Assembly: GCF_001949145.1 (NCBI RefSeq)
Contig: NW_019091361.1
Span: forward strand, 2,403,825-2,465,824
Length of the DNA stretch: 62,000 nucleotides
Source of the DNA: Acanthaster planci
Lineage: Eukaryota; Echinodermata; Asteroidea; Valvatida; Acanthasteridae
Direction of reading: 5' to 3'
In this document: one piece after another, positions 12,395 to 27,300 of the stretch
Position numbering within the stretch: the first letter of the stretch is position 1
Layout of the letters: each line of letters opens with the position of its first letter
Translations under genes and position numbers: made by a program
Notes under the pieces: model-generated
Databases searched by the model: none
Told to the model about the DNA's origin: nothing
Seen by the model: only the letters and a program-made list of their open reading frames with translations

Positions 12395-15300
12395 CTGCAA
12401 GAAACACAAAATGCATTATATTTAAGCAAAACTCTTGACTCTAAAACAGGTGGGAGATAGTTTAAACAAAAATGAAATAAGTAACAGACTTTCCTGGAAG
12501 TCAAACCTCTGTCATTGTGTCGAGATATACAAAGATATTTTTTAACGAGTGAGCTATGGTGCGCCCGATGCAGCGGATAAGAAAATGTATTATGCAATAC
12601 GAATTACTCACTGAATAGGTCGGCTTCCAACCTATTTTCGAACTTTTTCTGTATATGAGAGTAAATCTGGCATTTATTGTCTAGTGGATATGATTCAGCG
12701 AAGTTTCACCCTCTGAAAATAACAGACCAAGCTTCCTAGCTACAGGTAGCAAATAATTATGTTGCATCTGTTTTATTTAGTTTCTATGGCAAAATATAAG
12801 CTTTCGTAAGGTTTTCTTAGATGCTCAGGATTTTATTCTTGATCCCGAACTATTTAATAAAAAAATTAGTAACTGCTTCATGACTGTGTAAGTAGGCCTA
12901 TATGTCACCGGCACACCCTCAAGAAGAGTTTTTGTCATGGTTCCCTGTTCAAAAAGGAAACTCAAAATGACACTGAACTGTCCACGCTTCAGAATGCTGG
13001 ATTTACGACTAGACGCAAACACACTATAATCGTGACTGAGTACTGCGCCAAAGGGCAAATACGGCGAGCTTTGTGTACCGTGAGCAAGCAACGATATCCC
13101 GTGGCTGCAATTTTAAGAGGGCCATTAGGGCGTCATCAACCCCGCTGGAATGATTACGCCAGCCTGCTTCTTCCGCTTATCGCCCGGGTCAAAACTGCGC
13201 TTCAATCATGTTCTGTACAACAGCCAACACACCGATAACAGGGATTGTCAGGTCTCGTAGTACTGTGTATTTTGAGTCTTGATGTTACGGAAACTACGTC
13301 TCTACGATCTATGATTTAAATTCAAACTGAACTGACTCAACACTCCCCTTCTCCAAAAACCGAATGTGAGATTTCTGATCTTTTACTGATGTGATCTTGA
13401 GAACTTCGCATACGGAAGCCGGTTAGTGCCAATTTGAAACTATGCAAAAATATTTTGATTGCGAAATAACGCAACGATATTGCGAAATAATGCAATAGTA
13501 TTGCGAAATAATGCAATAGTATTGAAAAATAACGCGATAACATTGCGAACTAACGCAAAAACTATACAAAATAATGCAATAACTATGCGAAATAACCAAC
13601 AGTAGGCCTATTGCGAAATAACGCAATAGTTCTACGGACATTATTTGGGCACGTTCGCGCGGTTACTCCGGTTAACCATAGTAGGGTGCGTGTGCATTGT
13701 CCCGTCCCTACTTTAGCTTATTAAGTTTTATTTTTTAACTGACACGCTGCTTATTTCATGTTGAAGTTACCCAAATTAGACCTCTTCTGTTGGATGTTTG
13801 AGGGTTGCCCTAACCGTCTAGAACTCGTCGAATTGCCCTATACGTATTCGCTAAAAAGCAAAATTGCCAACGTGCGTAGCGTGGGTAGAGAACACTTCAA
13901 AACAAAACAACTTCAAGCCCAGATTAAGAGTCATAATGCGTCGCCAACTAAGCGCTGAATAACCACCGGTTTTCTACTGTCCCTTATAAAACATGACTGT
14001 GAAGTGTTTCAGTTTTACTCGATCCCACAGGTCGAAATGGGCATCTTTTCCCAAAACCACTAGCTTTTACAACCCTAACGTAGTCCTACTTTCTTTCTCT
14101 GCGATATCACGCAAAACGAGGAAAAAATCCTCCCTCACGGCATCATCGGTTCTCCGTTAAAGTGATAGTTCACCCGAAACGTTAACTGCTCATTACAAGT
14201 CTTGTTTGTCCTGCCCATGCATCAACCCGGTTATACCTTTGAAATCCCGGCGCCGTGGTAATATCTCTGTGAGCGTGTCATTCCCTGTCAAGGATGGGAT
14301 TACAAATTATAACAAGCCTAGGATGAGTTTATAAACACCAAGGGGACGATTGGGCTCTTCACCCGCCAGGTCTTCCCGGAACTTGGAAACAAGATATCAC
14401 AGGAAATGGCCTATCGATGATTCATCTCAGGGCAGAGAGGTGGATCGAACACAATTCGTCAGGAGGACCCCTCTTCACAATTTTAAATGAGACCACTCAG
14501 TGTGTCTTGACAAAAATAAGATACCACAATGTTTTCAAGTCTTCTCACGTCTTGAATCAGAACGAACTGGATTATATATCTGCAGTTTTATACAATTTTG
14601 TTACAGGGCCTTCCTCTGTTTTAAACGTAATTGTATATTCATTGGTCCAAAACGATCACGTGACCAGTCAATAAAAACGCACATTTTCTTCATATATTAG
14701 GCCTATGTGCATATCACATGGTGAAAGCAGAAACTAATCCCTGCCTCGCAGTCCAAGCCATAATACAGGGACCACTAACGAGACTACTCATATTCATCTT
14801 ATCATAAATTATTCTAATTTTAACAGTTTTTGTATTCCAAATAACAAATCCCAGTATTTAAATTTGCCCAAGATGAAATTCACGTGCTTTTGGTGGAACT
14901 TATTCAAAATTTACCATTCAACTTCAACATTCGATCGCCACATTTAAACACGCGTGTAGAAAAGTCATCATAACAGATAAAATCCAGCTAAGCTGTTTAC
15001 CAATTGTAGAATTCACAGACTAAACTAGTCTTATACCAGTCACTTTTTGTCTTTTTTCATTCACATCAGTCTTGAATGTCATTGAGCTTTTCCTTGTGCA
15101 CCCGTTCGGCACAGTAAATTAACAACATATGGGGGGGGGGAATGACATGTAACAAAACCCCAAACTCAAGGTTTTGTTTAAGATACACTGTGTAAAACAA
15201 TTTCAAAGAGTGAAAAAATACGGATAGCAATTTACCCAAAAAAATTCCATGGTCCTCATTTTCCTTCCGTTACTTTGTGCGTAGGGAGGAAAGGAGATAC

Positions 15301-18300
15301 AGTGCCAAGTTAATGACAGTTACGCCTTCGCCTGCATCTCACAATGAAGATCAACGATGATGAACAAACTCGTCATTACTGTGTGGCAAACCGCGGGTTT
15401 GCTTTCTGAATGACACGTCAGCTTAGACGAGACGAAAACGGACGCTCCTCGCCAAAATCGTGAGCTCATGGTTTGGACTAGGTTGGACAACAAGACGAAA
15501 TTAAAGACTGCAATCACACAGAGTCGATTCTACTGACCGAAGCTGAAAAACACAGATCTGTGAAGTTGAATTCAGCCGGGAAACCCTACAGTAAACTGTA
15601 ATTGGAGCAGCGAGCTGACATTTACGGAAGATACGATTAGCTGTTTGACGAGCGCTTAAATCTTTTGCTAACGGCAGGTTTTGTCACAGTGATTCTACTG
15701 AGCTCATCAAATCCATTCAGTCCTAATTTCGTAACTTCGTATTACAGCTCCTTTAATTCATGTTTTTAGGCCGTGAAGCTATTGCCTTCGAGTAAGACGC
15801 GTGCAACCAACACAATAAAATCAATCCACCAATTCCATGCACCAAATTCGGGCAGCTTTTTGTGCAGCAACGGACCACGCCAGTCGTCGTTTTCGAAGTG
15901 TTTTCGAAACACTTCAGGTGGGAAAAACATTGCAAGGAATTCAAGACAGGGGTATAACAAAACAATTATTGACTCTTGTGGTCTTAGATATCATGCTCCT
16001 AACACCCTCGGCACCTTTGGCTTCGCCTCGGATGCTTGAGTTCCTCAGGTATTAAATACGATATCCCACACCTGCAGCAGTCAATGTTGACTCATATCGA
16101 GGAAAGTTCTAGGCAATGTTCAAATACAAGTGTGACACTGGCAATGTGACACTGGCCTACTCAGAATCCTCCCTTCGCATTATTGCTCCCCAAACATCAA
16201 CTACACAGGGCTGGAATTTGTACACTTTCATGGCACCGTGCTTGTGCCTTTTCCATTGCTACTGGCGTCGTACAGCAGTTGTGTACAACGTCAAAACGGA
16301 TTTCTGCGCATGCTCGTAGTCATTTGCCACCAGTCGTTCCGAAAATCTACCTCTTGCGATCAAGACCATAGTGTATACCATGAGTCGTGCGTTAGTCCTC
16401 AAAAAGGCTTATCACTGGTCACAGAATTTTATGACGATAGCGACAATGATTGTCCCTGACCCGAGCCACTCGCAGGAGCGGGCCTTACAATGCACATACC
16501 ATCAGGTCTGTAAACCTGAAGCGTCAGACGCTTGAATAAGCTGTCAGAGGTCCAAACCGGGATTACAACCAGTTATGGTGCAGTAGTTTTGACACAAACT
16601 GAAGTCGGCACACAGTGGTTCGTTGTGTTAGGTGCTTTGAATTTAGCCTTACCTGTCGATGGACACAGCGGCTAACGTCATGACGCTGGCCGTACCAAAC
16701 AGTGTGTAGCCGATCCCACTCAGAGAGCACAGTGCGTCCCCCATGGTCCACCGTCCGCCGAAAATGGAGGCAATGACCACAAAGGGAAGGACGAGGATGC
16801 CTCGGAATAAATCGGCCAGGGCCAAGGAGGTGATGCACATACCGGTCACAGTGGTGATGCTGCGGGTGCGGTACACGACGTAACATACCTGAAAAGGGGG
16901 GGGGGAAACAGAGGTGAAACATTGTTAGATTGTCAGTCGTTTCTTTAGTGCTTCACGGATGGATCCACACAGGAAGAAGCAGTTAATGCTGCATTCCGTG
17001 ATCTAAATTGATTGACAAAGGCGTTTCTTTGTGAGTGTTCATCCTCTGTTTATACTTGTCATCAGACTTGTGGTTTGACTTAGACTTGACCACAGAGGTA
17101 ATGATTTTCAGCGAACTAAATGAAAGGCTGAGGGACTTTACAGTTTGTCACACCCTCCAGTAATATGATCCGAAAAATGGAACCGGTCGTGGAAGGTAGG
17201 ACGACAGTGCACGGGGAAAGGACTCTTATTTACACTTTGACGTGAAGACAATCCCTTATTATTTTCAGAGGCACTAGTCCTATCCGTACCAGCCTTTACT
17301 AACGACAAACACAATGCACTCTGCAGTGTGACCTTTGTGTTATTTTATTCCGACGTCCTTGTAAGATTTCTAGAACTAAAGCCACTGAAATTGTAATTTT
17401 TCTGCATGGTCTCTCGATTTAACCACCTAATGGACTCTAAACCCGCTGTATGATTACTTTACTGACCTTTTGTAGTCTTTTTTTGTTTGCACGCTCGCGC
17501 CAAAATTGCCCTTTTCTTCCGGTGAGTAGCTGCCGTAGCGGGCATTAGAATCCCTGTAGGCATTAAAGCTCCACTCAAACGCACCATGCAAGTCGTTCAG
17601 AATGATTATGCCCTTTCAGAGACGGGGGGGGGTGACCCGCTGTCTTCATCGCTTTTCTGCTCCTTCGATCTATGCGCGGGACGTTCCAGCATTTTGGCGG
17701 CTGGAAGCAACGGAACTGACCCACACGGCGAGGTATATCGTTGTGTTTAGCAGGGCTGGAACACCGTCATCAGTTATTACCGTGTAGTCAAAAAAACTGT
17801 AATCGCTTTTGGCATGGAGACTTAACCAAGTACGTTTGGATTCTTATATCGATTGCGACCCTAGAGCAATACTTGAACAGAGCACAGAAACACACAGGCC
17901 CTCGAAGTGAAAGCCATTGCATCAATCATGCAACTCGCACATCTGCAGAAATAGATCCCTCATGACCATTGGCTTTCATCTAGAAAACTTCAGCGTTCTA
18001 ATTGATTAGCATATTTACATCTCAAAAACATTGTGTTTTATGTCAATACACGCTCAACTGGATCCAAAAAAAACAAAACACGGAAATAAAGAAATGAAAT
18101 TTTGGCTGTTGTAAAAGATGAAATGGATTGACAACCAAGAGTTAGAGACTAGTCCAGCATGGACCAAGAGCGCACTAAACTGTCCTCTGCAGTGCAACAT
18201 TCACCGTAATTAATCTACGTAGACTTATTCCATTTATTATCTTTCTGCAAATAGTGTCTATTTATAGATAGTTTGTTTCTCGTGGTTTTATTTTTCGTTA

Positions 18301-21300
18301 TGGTATGCTTTATTGCTTGTTCCTGCGGAGAAGCTTGCTGTGCTACAGAAAACCAGTTTAAAGCTTTTTCAACTAGCTGTCGAGAAATCCCACTTTCAGC
18401 TACTCTGACGTCGGACCTCGGCGAAATGATATATGTCCAAAGATAAGCACCTTATCTATCAAGCGAAAGCTGTCATCTGAAATTACACAAGGACTCCGAC
18501 TGATAGTTAAAGGCAGACTAGTAACAGGCCAGGATAAAAATTGTCAGTCTTATCTGGCGGCTGGTACTGCGTCAGAAATTGGGCATCTGCTTGCTGGCGG
18601 TGATGAATTTATATGATTCTCATGCCTTTATTGAAGTCCGTTCAAGAAGACTTTCACTTTTAGAGGCTAAATTTCCTGCTCCAAAGACCGATTTTCAGAG
18701 GAAAGTAACCACATTGCTTAGTTTAGGAACACATTTAAGCCTCTCGTAATTTCGCAATAATTAAAGTACCACTTGAAAATACATGGCCAAAAACCATAAA
18801 ACAGATAATTAGATGTCAATAAAAACCAATATGGTTTCCTTTTTCTTAACTTGTTACACTGACAAAAGTAATTCTGTTATGTAGTCTCTGCCATGTCGTG
18901 ATTACGTGTCACATTTAGAAGTGTCCCCAGGGCTGTTCTGTGCAACGAATTCTAAGCCGGTTGTGTTATTTGGTGTTGGATGTTCCAAGATGATCTTGCA
19001 GCCCGCAGGTGGTCTTAGTGAGTTTTTGCTGAGACACGTCAAGTTGTTGTCGTCAATGCCGTCGCGCCGCGTCATGTTAACTTGCGCAACATATATTGGG
19101 ACAAATGAAAACAAAACCTCCACACAACACGATGAGCTGATCCCTACACGAGTCCGGGTACTATTCTGCCAAGTATTGAGTGAAAACTACTGCCCCTAGG
19201 TATTTCTGAAAAGTTGCACCATTACTTGGTGTTCCGTGCTTTAATTGGTCCATGCTAAAACTGCTGTGTTTATTCAATGTGCAGCCCATTAGTAGACATT
19301 TTGAAATCTCGTCTGCGACGCCAATCGTCAAGCGTTCTCAATAAAAACCTTTCGAATATGTTTCAGCCTTTTGAGTACTTGTAGTCGTAAAACGTCCTTA
19401 TTTTAATGCGAATTCTGACAAGCATGGCAGTGGATTCTGAGTATTTACTGGTCGCAGGTGTATATTCAAAATGAAATTAATTTTGCGCTTGTGCTAAAAA
19501 TTAGGGGACCGTGGTTGACGTAAAACGTCAAGACGAGGTGCTAAGAATAGTATTAGTTTGTGTAATTGTTGACATCCGACGTAGATTTACCCCCTCCCAC
19601 GACAAGCAGCAATTCGTTCCGATATTTTACTGTTCATATTTTTGGCACCACAATTCGATTTTAATATTTCGAACAGCTGTCTGCCTTATACAATAAGGCG
19701 ACATGCCTGTTGTAGCAATCATCGGGGGGGGTCTTCCAATCACATGAAGCCTTTCAATACTGAGAACCCCATCTTCCACTGTCGTTTGAAATGGAAAACC
19801 CAGCATTTACCGAATGATTTCTCCCCAATAAATTATTTGAGGTTGTTATGTCTGTCAATTGAAGGCGCCTCTCCATGGATACGTTTTCAGCGTGCGCCTA
19901 AGTTGCAAAGAGTGTCCATTTAAATGTACACGATCTAAGTGAAATGGGGTAAACACATACGCATACAGTACAGACCAGAAACGCACATATGCACCTTTAC
20001 AGGTGGGCTAGTGCATTTGAAATTTCAATTCTCCACAAAGACCCACAAAGTAAAAACGCGTAATAGGCGAAGCTGTAGACTTCCTTCGAGATGCGACTGC
20101 CCCCTAAATATTGACTCCAGCGATGCCCTTCCATTAATTGCTGCTAACTGATCATCCTTAACAAAAGAACATAAAAAAATTCCATTCAATTAGAGGGTGG
20201 CTTACCCTGGAGATCTGCAGGCTTTCTTGTCCACGTCCTTGAATTTAGAAAACAAATCTTCGTAGAGCGTGATGGCAATGTGGCCACTAAGTGTGGTCGA
20301 AATCTCTTCTTTTCTTCTTAAACACATTTTTGTCCAACTCTTGGGGAGAAAACGCGATACTATCTTCAGATTTTTGATTGTTCATGTTTTCAACCCAGCG
20401 CCAATGCAACGCATCAAAAGGAGAGAGGAAGCCCTCTCTGTATAAGAGCCAGACGAGGGAATACTCTTATTGAGTGGTTTTCCACTCTTTTGGAATAAAG
20501 GTTTCATCTTTCTGAGTAATTGTTCCCTTCTAACAAACCGAAGTAACCACCGCTCCTTTCAAGGAGACATATTAGGGAGGGACCCCTCTTAAAATGAAGC
20601 AAGTGGTACTTATTACTCTTTCACAAGAGCAGACAAAAGGAAGATATTAATATTGAGGGAGAAATGGATTGTGCCAGGATGCAATGAAAATCTGATGACA
20701 AGTTCCTCTTTTTATGATTAAGACGTAATTCCAAGCATAAACTATGAAATGAGGTCCGCCATTTTGTCATTATTGTGGTATTACCGAAAAGACTTCGAAG
20801 TAAGTGATGGGAAACGAAAGAAGAATCCTCAGAACCACAAGGGCAATTTCCGGAGGAGATATTTTATGCAAATGTCTTAAACTGAGGCTTTCTCCTATGA
20901 ATTCAATTTGAAACGGATTGAGGATGATTAAGTAAGCAATCATCAAAATATATCCCACCCCGTAAAGTAAGGTATCAATCACTGGAGAGTTGAATATTGT
21001 CCCTGTACATGGATAACAAATACGCTTCGGCTCAACTCAACTAACTCAACACTTCTATTTCTCGGGATAAAATCTAACTTGACTTCGTAATTCGGACATC
21101 TTGGTAATCAGTGCAGCCTTCCATGCTCGAGCCGACTTTTATACCACGAAAACAGAATCCACGTAGATCAAGTGACAGATGTCTTCATTGACGTGAACGG
21201 CCCAAATGTGGATACGATCACAAGTAAGTCTCAATGCAATAAATCCGAAGAGCAACTTGGGACAAACGGCAGCCGTCGAGGTGCGGTCGGCCAGAGAGGC

Positions 21301-24300
21301 TGGCAGTGCTGGCGGTGAACTGACGCACGCAGCAGCGCCGATCGTTGCGACAGCCCCCCCCCTCCCCACAGCGCGCTCAATTTGACGGTGCATCATGCCC
21401 ACGTGGATTCATTTTCTCATAAAAGGAAGTGTGGAATCATGAGGATCGGGAAAGCTGATATCGAACAAGTAATCGAGCATTCGAAGGAAGCCAGTCTGTG
21501 TACACCTGATTAAATAAGCATATGGCTTAGACAAGTTGCACCGGTACGTGCACTAGAGAATAAGGGGCAGCATTAATACTGCTCCCCAGTTTCAAGTCGA
21601 TGGTCTGTACAGCTGGAGCACATTGAGTACGGTAGTTGAGGCGCTGTTAAATTATGCTAATAAATTAAAATGAACAAATCATGCATGAAATGAGATCCAT
21701 TTTCGTTTGATTCTTAACTGCTAGTTAAATAGTCAAGTTTAGGGAGAGAAAATGTAATCGGTAGTTGGAAAAGAGCACTGTTAAAGGTGCTTATAATACC
21801 ATTTACAGAGCGCTGACTGACGGAAAACATGCCCCGAATTAATACAGTTGGTATTATTTTGTGCAATACTATTTTGATCCTACAAATGCACAAGTGTTAT
21901 TAAAATGATACAGTAGGAACCGTATGGAATAAACTATAGTTTTACCAGAAAGGGGACATTTCACGGCACGTCTTCTGGCCGAGACATACTTGAGTATACA
22001 GATAGCCAATTTACTTTGTTATTCGAAGGAGGAAGAAAGTTGTATGCGTCGAAATTCAGCTTCTATTCAGTAAATCACAGATTCGAGTCAATGCAGCATC
22101 ACTCCAAGTACAACATAACTGGCGATATTGTGTTGTCAACAATACTAAAGGACAAACTGCCGTTTGAGATAATTTCCTTACGAAAGGGTTTCTCTCTTTA
22201 AGTCAGAAATCGTTGCCAGAAGTGAAACCTAAAAACTAATATTCAACACACTTTACTTCATACATGAAACAAATGATTAATCTTCAGACTGGTGTTTATT
22301 TAAACGATTCACGGCTGCAAATGTGTTCCTAGACCTTTGCACTCGCTACGGTTGAAACACTGTCAATGATTACCAAATACCAAAATAGCATTTGCACATT
22401 TTAATCTCTGCAGGTCTTAGATCGATTTTCATGAAAAGCAACCATCATTGGAAGATATGCTAAATTATGTTTTGTTCTTAGCGTGCAAAGTTCAGCTTTG
22501 TTGCGCTGCGAGTCTGTGCCCCAAACGAGAGACAAAGAAAGAAGAAAATATTCTATGAACAAATCACTGCTCTGAGGCAATGCGTTTGAGAAACATGACT
22601 TCAAATTAATGCACGTGAAGATCCAGGTTAAATGTCCATTCATAATTGAGTTCGAACCGCTGTAAATCATATACATGCGTACATGATTTCAGTCCGAGTA
22701 TGTGTGTTTTGTTTAAAGGTAAAATCTGCGCTGTTGTAAGTACAGTTGACTTTTTTCCTTCAAATCTTAGTTCTACGTGAACGAAATCATGTTTGCGTCG
22801 TATACACTATTTTGAAATTACAACAGAGAATATCGGCCATTGCTGCCTTTTACTGCCACGCACAAGATGACCCAAGTTACACGTTTCCGCTTGCCATATG
22901 GGTAATTCCAGAAATAAGGGGTCCATTTTTTCCTGTCACATCTGACATATGATTTTGTAAGCTCAGAACACATGTTCTAATTTCCAAGAGTGATGAATTA
23001 ATGCACCCAATTTACTTGAGAAACAAATAGTAGTAGTTTGAAATTGATTCAGGTGATATTTCCATGTCAAATAACAAAGGTCAGATGTAACACGGACACG
23101 AAAATGTCACACTTTTGTACTCCTTATTTCTAGACTTACCCATACCCTTATACCCACGGCAATATATTTTAAAATCAGCGTTCTGTGACTTTTTCACTGA
23201 AATATTTCCAAATATTACCATATACTTCTGAACACCGTGGGCTTTGACATTTCGAAAGCACGCATAATACGATTTTTTGTCTGTACTGAATATAACTTAA
23301 GTAAACACCATGTATTTAATTTCATTTAATTTCCAATTGGTTCCTTTGATCGCTATCCGTTTAGTGTATCTGTGGTTATTTTCAAAGTGATGGGCTTAAT
23401 AATGCTCATTTATTGCATGATCTGCTCCGGTCAGTATTAAATGCAGCGCATTGACGTAGGGATGGAAACTTGTATAAAAATTGCTAAAATTCAGTTTCAT
23501 GTGAACCTACAGCTATACCTAAAACTTCAAACTTAAAAATTCTTATGAATTAACGCAGCCGTAGCAAGTCAAGCGCTTCACTCGGGAAATGGAAATAAAA
23601 TTCAGGAATAAGGATCAGCGTATGCTGCACCGTGATATGAATATTTTAGAGCGAGTTTTAAAGGAACTCTCATGTCCGTCCCAACGTCAGGTTGACGCGA
23701 ATGCCTAACATTGGATGTTACATGAAGTTTCGAGCAGGAGGACTTATTTAAGCATCCTGACACTGGTTGGACTTGAAGTAGGAAAAAAGTCATCATGGAA
23801 GACGTACATGTTATTGCTGGATAGAAGATGGTGTCTGATGCACAGTATCGATCCAACTGGTGACTCGAGGCAGAGGAAACCAGGGTCAAATTTCCACTAA
23901 AGAAAATAAAACCAATTCATAAATACCTCAGACAGTCTCCCTATTCAACAACGTGCAACTTGACCGTGCATTAACATTCGATAATGCCCGTTGCACGTAT
24001 GTTCGGTCCGCATAGACTCTGCATGCGTTTTGTTTGTGTATCCGCGCATGCGCAATAGTGGTTATAATGGTCATCGGCCTGAAAAATTATTCTAGCAGAC
24101 GACGCATATCGGTGGTGACCCATGTGAGGAATTTGTACTGCCATTACCCTTGAGGACCTCGTGTGTAAATAAATTTCCAAGAGTCTATCAAATGGTGATA
24201 TAGTACTCAACCCTGATCTGGTTCGTGAGTCACAAAAGCGGACGCGCCACGATTTTCAGGCTCCCATTGGACGATCGCTGAAGTTGCGCGTTAACTTCCG

Positions 24301-27300
24301 GTTCCATGATTCCGCATATAAAAGGCGATCAATGCAGTGCACGTGTGCAGTGGGCGTGATTTAAACTGAAGTGACACTTATGGACCGGATTAGTCATGAG
24401 TCTGCGTGCGACGCTACACGCAGAACGCGCCATGCGCGGGCCACATCCATATACAAGGAGATTCTACTAAGATTCAAAGAAATATACCAAATATATAAAA
24501 TGGACGGAGGGTATTTGAAAAAAATGGAAGTAAAAGTTAAGAACAATATAGCTGGAAATCCAACATAATTATGTTGACTTATTTTGACTCTCTGAATAAA
24601 AAGGTATTTATGAACGGGAATAAATGTGTACTTGGCTGGTCTTAAAGTTTAAGACCTTGCTCAAGAGAACGAACATTAATAATGCCCTCGCCTACGGCTC
24701 TGGCATTAGTCGCGTACATTCTCCTGAGCCGGTTTCGCACGTTTAAGACCAGTCAAGCACATAATCTTTCTGACTAAGGTGTCACCTTTATGGATATCTT
24801 ATTGCCCCTTCCAAACCGTTTTTAATCAGACACAAAACAATGATTGGGTGTCGAATCTGGCTCTCAAATTCTCGCTTTCATACATTTCGCCAAGCCTGCA
24901 TTGTCCCATTTATATCGGGTTTTTACTTAGAACATAAATTATGCACGGTGATTGCCTCTTGGGTGGTGCAAGGTGGCACTTGGGCTAAATCTTATACTAT
25001 GCACAATTCGATTTACATGTGTGATATTATTTAACACCCAGTGCATGTATACACTATAGGGGTGCTGAATCAACCAGACCTTGCGTTTGTCTTTCTCAAA
25101 CGTCTGCTCATTTGGAATCCTTTTGTGCGAAGCTACAAAATGTATTACGAGTATACCTGCAAAAAGAACCTGCCTTCCCACAGAATAATAACAAAATATT
25201 CTTATGTTTCCACTTTACGTATCGGGAAGTCTGAGACGACAATATGGCATTAGAAGAAACATCTCGGTAAGAGTAAAGGAAAAAATGCACATATTTTGTG
25301 ATGTACCGCGCCACGTGTAATTAGTGTCATTTGAACATGTCTAGCCGATACCACAAACAGGATTTGAACGAATCAGAGTGGACCGATGGCATGTGTCAGT
25401 AACACATAGGGCACCCCAAGAGATATTCTGTCAACACCAAATGTTTACACTGTTTCTCCCATAGCCACGCACGCGCCCCGGGGTGTGCGGGATAAGCACT
25501 ATTATTAAGTGCATGAAGGATGCGCGGAGAGCCAGTTGCCTAGGCAACCGGAACAGCCGGCAAGTCCGAGCGGATGTTTGGTTAAAGTGCGAAATGTTTG
25601 CGGTTAGAACAGGGTTAACGGTGTGATATGAAATGATTTCGGCAAATATGTAAGAATGCGTTGCGCGTGTGCAGACCGTGACATGCATTTAGGCCCAAAG
25701 ACACGATATTATTAAGTAAATCAGAAATGAAAGTCATGTCGATGTCTGGGAAAATCTTCACCAAAGTCACTCATTAACGTTGATTTGTTTAATGAGCCGA
25801 CACTCAGCCAAAGAAAGACGAAATATAATGCATGCCAATTTCGTAAACATTAAGCAATTAAACTGGAAGAAATAAGTCGGTGCATTTGGGGGCTGACATG
25901 AACAGAAAACGTAATCAAATCGAGACGTAGATTTGAAAAAACATCATTCTACTAAGCTGTGTGGACTGTCGAATTAACAAGCAAAGTGAAAATGTCAATG
26001 TCCCTAATAGTTATCATTCACTTAAGAAACAGACCACCTCTACACGGTGGAGAAAGAGTTTAGTTTCCTCATAGAGCTCCAGTGGTAAGCCTGGGACGGT
26101 GACTATTCTTTTAAACCGATTCTGTGCGAAATACAGACTTGTTATTTACGACTTTTTACACTCTAAAATTTGTTGCGAAGTTGAACAAGCTGGTTTAAGC
26201 CCCGGGTGTGTCTTGCATGCGTCCTTACATCACCTGTTACAAGCCCATGAGGGTAAAATCCAATTATATTGAATTTTACCTCATCCTTGGGGTATTGCCT
26301 GAAACACTTGTGAACATATCCGCGGGCAATTTGGAAATATAAATTGTTTGTGTGTCTACTTTATTAAGTGACACGTTGCTTTCTCTTAGTAAAATGATAC
26401 GAGATCGCCATTAGCGGGAACGCACGTTAACAGGATGAAAAAAAAATCCAGCATTTTCCGCAGATTCAAAAGTTCGAAAATTCGACGACGTCATTGTATT
26501 ACGAGAGGGACGCGGGCATGAATTACATCAGAGCTATTCATTATTTTGTTCTAGGAGTAGAATTCATATTATGGAATCAAACATTGCTTGCCATAAAAAC
26601 AAAATGTTCTGGGTACTTCTGCTCGCACTAACTCTTCAACTTTTGTTCCATCCTGTGCAGGTAATATTCACGGTACCAAACAGACTGCGCAGCGACGAAA
26701 AATGGAAGCCTAAAATCAAGGGCCTGCGCGAATTGACTTCCCATATAAAGGAAAACACTCGCTGATCTAGACGTCGCGTCGGCGGGCAGACAGAAATACT
26801 TGTGCATTAAACCGAGCGCATATGCTATCTGTGCGCGGAGGGAACTAATTTATCCGTGATCATTGTTTTGATGATTTTTCCAATTAGTACGGCAGAGCGA
26901 TTGTTTTCCTTCACTTGTGAATGCTTTAGAACCCTGCTCTCAGTTGGAGGCCGGTCGGTACATTTTCATTTCACTTTATTGATGACTTTACGCCTGTATG
27001 ATTAAGCAAAATAACCGCCGTAAGTCTTGTTGCGGACTTCCCAGAAGAGTCTGACATAATCTTATTGTAATATAATTTAGAGGCTTTTTGTTCGGTTTTA
27101 TTTCTCAATGGTGCAGTTATTTTTCTTCTGATTACGAAACTCTTGATCTATTAACGATTTTCGTTCACCCGATATTAGTTCCTATCTTAACTAGAAGACC
27201 CCGAGGGACACGTTGTGTGAGGTACTTATCGCGAATGAGAAAAACAGTGTGTGGCCAGTTGTCTTGGCAAACTTTGGAAGTTCTGGAACAGAGTGCGGCT

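Noticed and set aside
12395-12597. Upstream extension of GPCR exon 3
   Set aside because: It is open in frame, but a consensus acceptor at 12394 joins the exon exactly to the DRY codon of exon 2; the extension has no receptor similarity.
13423-13641. Repetitive peptide on the minus strand
   Set aside because: It is the translation of the 21-bp minisatellite.
25330-25415. Sequence resembling a tRNA B box (CGTTCAAATCC) on the minus strand
   Set aside because: No matching acceptor or anticodon stems could be paired, so it is neither a tRNA gene nor a clear tRNA-derived SINE.
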